Part shown: in pieces, positions 16,712 through 24,400 of the stretch
Layout of the letters: each line of letters opens with the position of its first letter
Position numbering within the stretch: position 1 is the first letter of the stretch
DNA from: DASSKW01 sp050739495
GTDB taxonomy: Bacteria > Pseudomonadota > Gammaproteobacteria > Natronospirales > REEB76
Assembly (NCBI GenBank): GCA_050739495.1
Contig: JBOIBL010000075.1
Location: 1 to 24,892 of the forward strand
DNA length: 24,892 nucleotides
Direction of reading: 5' to 3'
Position numbers and translations under genes: made by a program
The notes under the pieces: generated by a model
The model's input: the letters and a program-made list of their open reading frames with translations, nothing else
Databases searched by the model: none
Told to the model about the DNA's origin: nothing

Positions 16712-17545
16712 TCAAGGAGCGATTCTAGCAGCAGTTACCACTTTAAGTGCCTCGACCGTGGGCCCTACATCGTGGCAGCGCACGATATGGGCACCATTCA
16801 GTGCGGCAATAGCGGCGGCGGCGATACTGCCATACAGGCGTTGCCCGACCGGCGCGCCACCCAATAATGTACCCAACATGGATTTGCGTGACAGCCCCAC
16901 CAGCAATGGCTGGCCCAGGGTCGCAAACCCGGACAGATGTCTTAACAAGGTCAGATTGTGTTCCAGGTTCTTGCCGAAACCGAAGCCGGGATCAATCAGC
17001 ACCGATTGTTGCGGAATACCCGCGGCGACGCATGCTTGCACGCGTTGTTGCAGGAACAGTTTCACTTCTGCAACCACATCCCGATATTCCGGGTGTTGTT
17101 GCATGCTGCGTGGCTCGCCCTGCATGTGCATGACGCATACCGGTACATCGCATTCATGCACCGCCTGCAACGCATCAGGCAGCCTGAATGCGTACACGTC
17201 ATTGATCATGCCAGCACCGGCAGCGACAGCTGCGCGCATCACTTCCGGTTTGCTGGTATCCACGGAGATGGGCACCGGGACTTCGGCTGCCAGGCGTTCG
17301 ACCAGCGGGATTACCCGATCGAGTTCCTGTTGTACGCTGATCGCCGCTGCACCAGGCCGGGTGGATTCGCCGCCGATATCCAGCAAGTCTGCTCCCTGCT
17401 CCACCATCTCGTGCGCATGCTGCAGCGCAGCGTCCAGATCAGTGAATGCTCCGCCATCCGAGAACGAATCCGGGGTGCGATTAAGTATCCCCATCACCCT
17501 GGGTTGGGACAAATCCAGCACATGTTTGCGGAATTTCAACTGCAT
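16712..17545 (-). CDS. folP: Dihydropteroate synthase
   Basis: Joins p-aminobenzoate to dihydropterin pyrophosphate in folate synthesis; it is the sulfonamide target. It has 277 residues in a TIM barrel. Motifs in order: LNRTPDSFSDGG (21-32), DIGGESTRPG (56-65), ISVDTSKP (93-100), MINDV (113-117), MHMQGEPRSMQ (139-149), DPGFGFGK (185-192), GLSRKS (217-222) and RCHDV (256-260). Loop 1 has Arg23 where valine is usual. I chose the ATG at 17545: a 13-codon longer reading would begin inside the ftsH terminator. The ribosome site is weak. A terminator upstream suggests partly independent expression from ftsH. Confidence 0.96.
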   Translation of the reverse strand: MQLKFRKHVLDLSQPRVMGILNRTPDSFSDGGAFTDLDAALQHAHEMVEQGADLLDIGGESTRPGAAAISVQQELDRVIPLVERLAAEVPVPISVDTSKPEVMRAAVAAGAGMINDVYAFRLPDALQAVHECDVPVCVMHMQGEPRSMQQHPEYRDVVAEVKLFLQQRVQACVAAGIPQQSVLIDPGFGFGKNLEHNLTLLRHLSGFATLGQPLLVGLSRKSMLGTLLGGAPVGQRLYGSIAAAAIAALNGAHIVRCHDVGPTVEALKVVTAARIAP

Positions 17546-17566
17546 CTGCCTGGACTCAGTTCCAGC

Positions 17567-17595
17567 AAAGAAAAGCCGGCGCAAGCGCCGGCTTT
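17567..17595 (-). terminator. Intrinsic terminator after ftsH
   Basis: On the minus strand, a 10-base perfect stem (AAAGCCGGCG / CGCCGGCTTT, arms 17595-17586 and 17581-17572) with a CTTG loop is followed by TTTTCTTT (17574-17567). It starts about 22 bases after the ftsH stop and ends about 20 bases before the folP start. It is the clearest terminator in the window. Confidence 0.9.
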
Positions 17596-17616
17596 ATATA
17601 TAGTATGCCGCTTCAT

Positions 17617-19563
17617 TTAATGCTGGCTGGCCGGTCCGCCAATCTTGGCATCCGTCACGCCTTCTACAGTCGTCCCGCGGGCAGCCTCAGTCTTGCCGCT
17701 ATGCCCGTCATCGTCCCAGCCCTTGGGCGGACCGGGTTGCTTGCCATTCATGATGTCGTTGATCTGTTCGGCATCGATGGTCTCGTATTTCATCAGTGCC
17801 TCAGCCATGGTGTGCAGCTTCTGGACATTGTCCTGCAGCAACTTCCTGGCCCGCGCATAGTTGCGATCAATCATCGCTCGCACTTCCTCGTCGATAATTC
17901 GCTGAGTATCGCCGGATATCTGCTTGTGTTTGGTCACTGAATGACCGAGGAACACTTCGCCTTCGTCCTCATCGTAGGACAACGGCCCGAGTTTTTCCGA
18001 TAGTCCCCACTTGGTGACCATGTTGCGCGCGATGTGCGTGGCGCGTTCGATGTCGTTGGACGCACCGGTGGTGACACATTCGGCACCGAAGATCAGCTCC
18101 TCGGCGATGCGTCCACCGAACAGGCTCGATAACTGGCTCTCAAGCCGCCGTTTGCTGTAACTGTAACGATCGTCTTCCGGCAGAAACATGGTCACGCCCA
18201 GGGCACGGCCACGCGGAATGATGCTGACCTTGTAGACCGGATCGTGATCCGGCACCAGCCGGCCAACGATAGCGTGACCCGATTCGTGGAATGCCGTGAG
18301 TTTCTTTTCGTCCTCACTCATCACCATCGAGCGGCGTTCGGCGCCCATCATGATCTTGTCCTTGGCGTGCTCGAACTCGTCCATGCCGACCGTGCGCTTG
18401 TTGGCACGGGCCGCGAACAAAGCCGCTTCATTGACCAGATTCGCGAGATCGGCGCCGGAGAAACCCGGCGTACCGCGCGCGATGATGGCGGGTTTCACGT
18501 CATCCGCAATCGGGACTTTGCGCATGTGCACCTTGATGATCTGTTCACGGCCGCGCACATCGGGCAGCGGCACCACCACCTGACGATCGAAGCGACCCGG
18601 ACGCAGTAACGCCGGATCGAGTACGTCGGGACGGTTGGTGGCGGCGATGATGATCACACCTTCGCTGCCTTCGAACCCGTCCATCTCGACCAGTAACTGG
18701 TTCAGGGTCTGTTCGCGTTCATCATGTCCGCCGCCCAGGCCCGCGCCACGATGCCGGCCGACGGCATCGATCTCATCGATGAAGATGATGCACGGCGCAT
18801 GTTTCTTGGCCTGCTCGAACATGTCGCGCACGCGCGAGGCACCGACACCGACGAACATCTCGACGAAATCCGAACCCGAGATGCTGAAGAACGGCACCTT
18901 GGCTTCACCGGCGATGGCTTTCGCCAGCAAGGTTTTGCCAGTACCGGGAGAACCCACCATCAACACGCCACGCGGGATGCGTCCGCCGAGTTTCTGGAAC
19001 TTGCCCGGATCACGCAGGAACTCTACCAATTCCGCGACTTCCTCCTTGGCTTCCTCAACGCCCGCGACATCCGCGAACGTGACCTTGACCTGATCCTCGC
19101 CCAGCATGCGCGCCTTGCTTTTGCCGAACGACATGGCGCCACGCCCGGCTCCGCCACCCTGCATCTGTCGCATGATGTAGAACCAGAACACCACCAGCAG
19201 CACGATCGGGCCAAAGGAGAACAAGGCCTGCCATATCCACGACGGTTGTTCCGGCGGCTTGGCTTCGATGGTGACGTTGGTATCGCTCTTGCGCAGATCG
19301 GCAAGCAGCGGATTGAAATCCGTGACCGGGCTGTAGGTCTCGAAGTCGCTGCCATTGATGCAGCAACCGGACAGGCTGCGGCCATCGAAAGTGACTTTCT
19401 TCACCCCGCCGTTATCCACCGCACTCAGGAATTCCGAATAGGCAACGTGATGCGTCTTGGAACTGCTGGACGTGAAACTGTTGAACACCAACAGCAACAC
19501 CACTGCGATCAACAGCCAGATAAAAAGTGTTTTGACGATATCGTTCAAAGCTGGATTCCTCAT
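17617..19563 (-). CDS. ftsH: ATP-dependent zinc metalloprotease FtsH
   Basis: Membrane-anchored AAA+ protease that degrades damaged membrane proteins and regulators such as sigma-32 and LpxC. It has 648 residues. TM1 is at about 11-28, a periplasmic domain at about 30-110 and TM2 at about 112-131. Walker A is GSPGTGKT (204-211, with Ser where Pro is more common) and Walker B is IIFIDEIDA (259-267). The second region of homology is around 309-327. The zinc site is HESGH (H426, E427, H430) with D504 (ASNDIERAT) as third ligand. Two adjacent cysteines, C67-C68, occur in the periplasmic domain. The ATG at 19563 is 47 bases after rlmE, directly behind a GC-rich hairpin. Confidence 0.98.
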   Translation of the reverse strand: MRNPALNDIVKTLFIWLLIAVVLLLVFNSFTSSSSKTHHVAYSEFLSAVDNGGVKKVTFDGRSLSGCCINGSDFETYSPVTDFNPLLADLRKSDTNVTIEAKPPEQPSWIWQALFSFGPIVLLVVFWFYIMRQMQGGGAGRGAMSFGKSKARMLGEDQVKVTFADVAGVEEAKEEVAELVEFLRDPGKFQKLGGRIPRGVLMVGSPGTGKTLLAKAIAGEAKVPFFSISGSDFVEMFVGVGASRVRDMFEQAKKHAPCIIFIDEIDAVGRHRGAGLGGGHDEREQTLNQLLVEMDGFEGSEGVIIIAATNRPDVLDPALLRPGRFDRQVVVPLPDVRGREQIIKVHMRKVPIADDVKPAIIARGTPGFSGADLANLVNEAALFAARANKRTVGMDEFEHAKDKIMMGAERRSMVMSEDEKKLTAFHESGHAIVGRLVPDHDPVYKVSIIPRGRALGVTMFLPEDDRYSYSKRRLESQLSSLFGGRIAEELIFGAECVTTGASNDIERATHIARNMVTKWGLSEKLGPLSYDEDEGEVFLGHSVTKHKQISGDTQRIIDEEVRAMIDRNYARARKLLQDNVQKLHTMAEALMKYETIDAEQINDIMNGKQPGPPKGWDDDGHSGKTEAARGTTVEGVTDAKIGGPASQH

Positions 19564-19564
19564 C

Positions 19565-19588
19565 GGCCATGAGCCCGGCGCTCTGGCC
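19565..19588 (-). promoter_or_regulatory. GC-rich hairpin abutting the ftsH start codon
   Basis: In the ftsH leader, GGCCA-GAGC (19588-19580) can pair with GCTC-A-TGGCC (19574-19565): nine base pairs, one bulged A, loop GCCGG. It ends one base before the ATG at 19563. No T-run follows, so it is not a terminator. It covers the region where a ribosome site should lie. It also contains an out-of-frame ATG at 19570. A control function is inferred. Confidence 0.5.
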
Positions 19589-19610
19589 TGAAAATGCTGT
19601 TCTGACGTTA

Positions 19611-20234
19611 CTACACCCGGGGAAACTTCGCCAATAAATACACTTCCCGGCTACGCGCCCGGGAAGACTTGGGCTTGCGGGTGATCACTGTGGTAAACCC
19701 TGCCCGCAGGTTTTTCATGAAGTCCGGGAAGCCCACGCCCTGGAACACCTTGACCAGAAACATGCCTTCCGGCCCCAGCACCCGTTGGGCAAAATCCAGG
19801 GCCAGTTCGGCCAGATACATGGCCCGGGGCTGGTCTATGGCCTCATCGCCACTGATATTGGGGGCCATATCCGACAAAACAAGGTTCACCCGCTGCTCAT
19901 CGAGCCGCGCCATCAGCTGCTCGAATACCGCCTCATCGGTAAAATCACCCTGCACGAAGTCCACGCCTGGCAGCGGCTCCATGGGCAGGATGTCGGATGC
20001 CAGCAAGGTGCCCCGCCCTTTCATCACTTTTGCCGCGAACTGGCTCCACCCGCCGGGGGCAGCCCCCAAATCGATGACCTGCATCCCGGGTTTCAGGATG
20101 TGGTCCCTGGCCTGGATCTCTTCCAGTTTGAAGACTGCCCGGGAACGCCAGCCCTCAGCTTGCGCACGCTTCACGTACTCGTCGGAGAAATGTTCCGCGA
20201 GCCATCGGGCGCTGCTTTTTGTACGACGGGGCAT
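19611..20234 (-). CDS. rlmE: 23S rRNA (uridine-2'-O)-methyltransferase RlmE
   Basis: SAM-dependent 2'-O-methyltransferase (FtsJ/RrmJ) acting on U2552 of 23S rRNA in the 50S subunit, a late assembly step. It has 207 residues from the ATG at 20234. The SAM loop DLGAAPGGWSQ is at 55-65. The catalytic K-D-K-E tetrad is K36 (FKLEEI), D122 (SDMAPN), K162 (VKVFQG) and E197 (SREVYL), each two less than in Escherichia coli, which supports the ATG. A TTG five codons earlier (20249) is the alternative start. It lies upstream of ftsH on the same strand, a conserved pair, and head to head with yhbY. Confidence 0.95.
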   Translation of the reverse strand: MPRRTKSSARWLAEHFSDEYVKRAQAEGWRSRAVFKLEEIQARDHILKPGMQVIDLGAAPGGWSQFAAKVMKGRGTLLASDILPMEPLPGVDFVQGDFTDEAVFEQLMARLDEQRVNLVLSDMAPNISGDEAIDQPRAMYLAELALDFAQRVLGPEGMFLVKVFQGVGFPDFMKNLRAGFTTVITRKPKSSRARSREVYLLAKFPRV

Positions 20235-20287
20235 GGCAGATGTATCCAAACTGTTAAAATGACTGCCGATTCAAATCTCGACGGCCC
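20235..20287. promoter_or_regulatory. Divergent rlmE/yhbY intergenic region
   Basis: This 53-base gap separates two genes transcribed away from each other, so promoters for both must lie here or inside the genes. The best plus-strand -10 candidate is TAAAAT at 20255-20260, giving a start a few bases before 20270, but no good -35 element stands at the right distance. I see no convincing promoter for rlmE. Weak evidence, resting mainly on gene layout. Confidence 0.35.
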
Positions 20288-20584
20288 ATGAAATCACTCA
20301 CCGAAAAACAGAAACTGCATCTGCGGGCGCTGGCGCATCACAAGCAACCCGTGGTCCGTACCGGCAACGCGGGGCTGACCGCCAACGTGCTGATGGAAAT
20401 AAACAACGCGCTCACCGCGCACGAACTGGTCAAAGTCAAACTCGTGGCCGATGACCGGGCCGCGCGTCTCGCCATGATCGATGCCATCTGCACCGAGACC
20501 AAATCCGTGTGTGTGCAACAGATCGGTCACGTCGCGAGCTTCTACCGCCGCCATCCGGACAAACCGAAAATCACCTTGCCGTAG
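20288..20584 (+). CDS. yhbY: YhbY family CRM-domain RNA-binding protein
   Basis: Small RNA-binding protein associated with pre-50S ribosomal particles in Escherichia coli. It has 98 residues, essentially one CRM domain (about 1-95). The loop VVRTGNAGLTANVLMEI (22-38) includes the GxxG-type signature (GNAG), and ELVKVKL (46-52) is the following strand. It is the only plus-strand gene in the window. The ATG at 20288 has only a weak ribosome site. Its head-to-head position with rlmE is conserved in gammaproteobacteria and fits a shared role in ribosome biogenesis. Its last 14 bases overlap the end of the convergent DUF4149 gene. Confidence 0.93.
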   Translation: MKSLTEKQKLHLRALAHHKQPVVRTGNAGLTANVLMEINNALTAHELVKVKLVADDRAARLAMIDAICTETKSVCVQQIGHVASFYRRHPDKPKITLP

Positions 20585-21014
20585 ATGGTCCGGTGTTATC
20601 GCTGAGCACCAGCCACAGGGCCAGTGCGCACAACAGTAAATAAGCCACCGATGCGACACCGTGCGCCCAGGCAAACGCGCTGCTTGATCCGCCACCCATC
20701 AGCCGCAACCGGTCCAACCAGGGATCGATCACCAGCAGGCTGACCGTTGTCAGAACCAGCATGATACAGACCAGCCGCGCCGCGCTATCGGCGAGCCAAC
20801 GGCCGGACGTCATGCGTATCAGTATCACCAGTAGCAGACCGCAGCCGAGCCCGAGATATTCCACGCCCGTGAACAATCGCCGGGCGGCATCGCCGGCGAG
20901 TTCACGATTTGGCAGACTGGTGAACAACAAAGGCGCGGCCAGAAAACCCACACTCCAGAGCGAACCCGCCCACGCGGTTACAACCACTCGCCGCAGCGCC
21001 CGGCTGACCGGCAA
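20571..21014 (-). CDS. DUF4149 (TMEM205-like) small membrane protein
   Basis: Unknown function. It has about 147 residues from a TTG at 21014 and four predicted helices: roughly 10-31, 54-70, 80-101 and 120-140. The first helix contains WAGSLWSVGFLAAPLLF, the pattern (small residues, then AP and LF) seen in the DUF4149 family, often encoded beside greA or yhbY in gammaproteobacteria. The start is uncertain: the TTG is one base after the greA stop with a distant GAGG; GTG at 20987 and GTG at 21056 (inside greA) are alternatives. No ATG is available near the N-terminus. The 3' end overlaps yhbY on the opposite strand. Confidence 0.75.
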   Translation of the reverse strand: MPVSRALRRVVVTAWAGSLWSVGFLAAPLLFTSLPNRELAGDAARRLFTGVEYLGLGCGLLLVILIRMTSGRWLADSAARLVCIMLVLTTVSLLVIDPWLDRLRLMGGGSSSAFAWAHGVASVAYLLLCALALWLVLSDNTGPSTAR

Positions 21015-21015
21015 C

Positions 21016-21492
21016 TTATTCGTAACGCACCTCGATGACCTCGAACTGGCGTTCACCGGCAGGCGTCTTCACCACTGCGACATCGCCTTCCTGTTTGCCG
21101 ATCAGGGCCCGCGCAATCGGTGAATTCACCGAAATCCGGTTCTGCTTGATGTCGGCCTCATCCTCACCGACGATCTGGTAGGTCACTTCGTTACCGTTCT
21201 CTTCATCGGACAACACCACGGTGGCACCGAACACCACCTTGCCGCCCGCGTTAAGCTGGGTGACATCAATGATCTCGGCGTTCGAGAGCTTGAACTCGAT
21301 CTCCTGGATTCGGCCTTCCGCGAAACTCTGCTGTTCACGCGCGGCGTGATACTCGGCGTTCTCACTCAGATCGCCATGCGCACGCGCTTCCGCGATCGCC
21401 TGAATGATGCGCGGCCGATCCACCGTCTTCAGGCGTTTGAGTTCTTCGCGCAGACGCTCCGCACCACGTATTGTCAATGGCGTCTTGGTCAT
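21016..21492 (-). CDS. greA: Transcription elongation factor GreA
   Basis: Binds the secondary channel of RNA polymerase and stimulates cleavage of backtracked transcripts. It has 158 residues, the standard length. An N-terminal coiled coil (about 10-75) carries the catalytic tip acids D41 and E44 in HGDLSENAEYHAA. A C-terminal FKBP-like globular domain (about 80-158) includes SVNSPIARALIGKQEGD. The ATG overlaps the carB stop by 4 bases (ATGA) and has a GGGAG site 9 bases upstream, inside carB. carB-greA is a common proteobacterial pair. Nothing is missing. Confidence 0.98.
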   Translation of the reverse strand: MTKTPLTIRGAERLREELKRLKTVDRPRIIQAIAEARAHGDLSENAEYHAAREQQSFAEGRIQEIEFKLSNAEIIDVTQLNAGGKVVFGATVVLSDEENGNEVTYQIVGEDEADIKQNRISVNSPIARALIGKQEGDVAVVKTPAGERQFEVIEVRYE

Positions 21493-24400
21493 CCAGTCAA
21501 CTCCCGATGCAGATCCTGCAGCTTGTTGACGCCGGCAGAATCGATGTAATCCAGTGCCAGCACGGTAGCTTTGGCCGCCGCGATGGTCGTGTAATAGGTG
21601 ATCTTGTGAGACACGGCTTCCCGACGAATCGAATAGGATTCCAGGATCGCCTGTTTGCCTTCGGTGGTATTGACGATGAGGGTAACCTCGTCGTTCTTGA
21701 TTATATCCACCACATGCGGCCGCCCCTCGCGCACCTTATTGATATGTTCGCAGGATATGCCGGCCGCTTCCAGTGCCGCGGCGGTACCGTGGGTCGCGAC
21801 GATGCCGAACCCGCGCTGGACCAAGGCTCTCGCGAGGTCAACCGCAGCACGTTTGTCACGCTCCCGCACCGAGATCAGGGCCTTGCCGCCGGTTGGAATC
21901 ACGATTCCGGAAGCGAACTGGGCTTTGGCGTAGGCTTCGCCGAAGCTGCGCCCGGTGCCCATGACTTCGCCAGTGGAACGCATCTCGGGGCCGAGGATCG
22001 GGTCCACGCCACGGAACTTGATGAACGGGAATACCGACTCCTTGACCGAGAAATACTTCGGCACCGGAATCGAAGTCACTCCCTGCTTCGCCAGGCTCCG
22101 CCCCGCCATGCAGCGCGCCGCAATCTTGGCCAGCGGTTGTCCCACTGCCTTGGAAACGAACGGCACCGTGCGCGAGGCACGCGGATTCACCTCCAATATA
22201 TATAGTTTGCCGTCCTGAATCGCGAACTGGGTATTCATCAGACCGACCACCTTCAGCGCGCGTGCCAGCTTGGTGACGGTCTCGCGGATCTGCCGCTGCA
22301 TGTCCTGGCTGAGGCTGTTGGGTGGCAACGAACAACTGGAATCGCCGGAGTGCACTCCGGCTTCCTCGACGTGCTCCATGATGCCGGCCACCAGCACATC
22401 TTTGCCATCCGACAACGTATCCACGTCCACTTCGACAGCTTCCTCCAGGAACCGGTCCATCAATACCGGCGAGGAGTTGGAAACCTTGACGGCGTTGCGG
22501 ATGTAGCCGACCAGATCTTCCCGGTTGAATACCACTTCCATGGCACGCCCGCCCAGCACATAAGACGGCCGCACCATCAACGGGAAACCGACTTCTTCGG
22601 CGAGTTTCACCGCTTCCTGTTCGTTGCGCGCACTGCGCGCCGGTGGTTGCAGCAGATTCAACGAATCGACCAGCTTGGTGAAGCGCTCGCGATCCTCGGC
22701 CAAGTCGATCGAATCCGGGCTGGTGCCGATGATAGGAGCGCCGGCCGCTTCCAGTGCGCGCGCCAGTTTCAGCGGCGTCTGTCCGCCAAATTGCACGATG
22801 ACACCTTTCGGTTTCTCGATATCGATGATCTCCATCACGTCTTCGAACGTCAGTGGTTCGAAATACAAACGATCGGAGGTATCGTAATCGGTCGACACTG
22901 TCTCGGGATTACAATTGACCATGATGGTCTCGTAACCGTCCTCGCGCAGTGCCAGTGCGGCATGCACGCAGCAGTAATCGAACTCGATGCCCTGTCCGAT
23001 GCGATTGGGCCCGCCGCCAAGGATCATGATCTTGTCGCGCGCAGTCGGCTCGGCTTCACATTCCTCTTCATAGGTCGAATACAGATACGCGGTAGTGGAG
23101 GCGAATTCCGCCGCACATGAATCCACGCGCTTGAATACCGGCCGCACGCCGTGGCGGATACGTGAGGCGCGAATCTCGCTCTCGTCGACTTTGAGCAGAC
23201 TGGCAATGCGGCTGTCCGCAAAACCCTTGCGTTTCAAATTCCGCAGACGTGTTGCATCAAGCGCTCCAACCCCACCGGCAACGATCAGACGCTCTTCGGC
23301 AACCAGATCCTCGATCTGGACCAGGAACCACGGATCGATGCGGGTAAGTGTGCCAATCTCCTCGCGAGTCAAACCACCGCGGAAGGCGTCCGCTACATAC
23401 CATAGGCGATCCGGTCCCGGCAGGCGCAATTCCAGACGCAACGCATCCATCGCACCGGGCGCGGAGAAATCCATCAGTTTTTCATTCAGTCCATCGTTGC
23501 CGGTCTCGAGACCACGCAAGGCTTTCTGCAGGGATTCCTGAAATGTACGGCCCATGGCCATGACTTCGCCGACCGACTTCATCTGGGTAGTGAGACGCTG
23601 TTCGGCCTGCGGAAATTTCTCGAACGTGAAACGCGGTATCTTTGTCACCACGTAATCAATGGTCGGCTCGAACGAAGCCGGTGTGGCACCGCCGGTGATC
23701 TCGTTCTTGAGTTCATCCAGGGTGTAACCGATAGCAAGTTTCGCGGCGACCTTGGCGATAGGGAAACCGGTCGCCTTGGAAGCCAGCGCCGACGATCGCG
23801 AGACACGTGGATTCATCTCGATGATCAGCATTCTGCCGTCGTCCGGATTGATGGCGAACTGCACGTTGGAGCCACCGGTCTCCACGCCGATTTCGCGCAG
23901 CACCGCGATCGCTGCGCTGCGCATGCGTTGGTATTCCTTGTCGGTCAGCGTGAGGGCAGGGGCGACGGTGATCGAATCTCCGGTATGCACACCCATCGGA
24001 TCGACGTTTTCGATGGAACATACGATGATGGCGTTGTCCGCGCGATCGCGCACGACTTCCATCTCGTATTCCTTCCAGCCGAGGACGGATTCCTCGATCA
24101 GCACCTCATTCGTGGGCGATGCATCAAGGCCCTGTTCGACGATCTCGAAGAATTCTTCGCGGTTGTAGGCGATACCGCCGCCGGTGCCGCCGAGCGTGAA
24201 AGAGGGGCGAACGACCGCAGGCAGGCCAACTTCCTCGAGCGTCTGCAATGCATGCGCGAACGCCTCCGGCGAAAGCTCCATGACGGGGTTGTTTTCTCCG
24301 TCGTAAAGGAAGTTTCCGCGCGCGTCCTTCTTGTGGCGAAGATAACCTTTCAACGTCTGCCCGCGCGGCACGGCGAGACCGATGCGCATCATCGCGCGCC

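Noticed and set aside
15403..16728. Plus-strand open frame of 441 codons opposite glmM
   Set aside because: It is entirely antisense to an intact glmM with all catalytic motifs, has shadow-frame composition and no recognisable domain.
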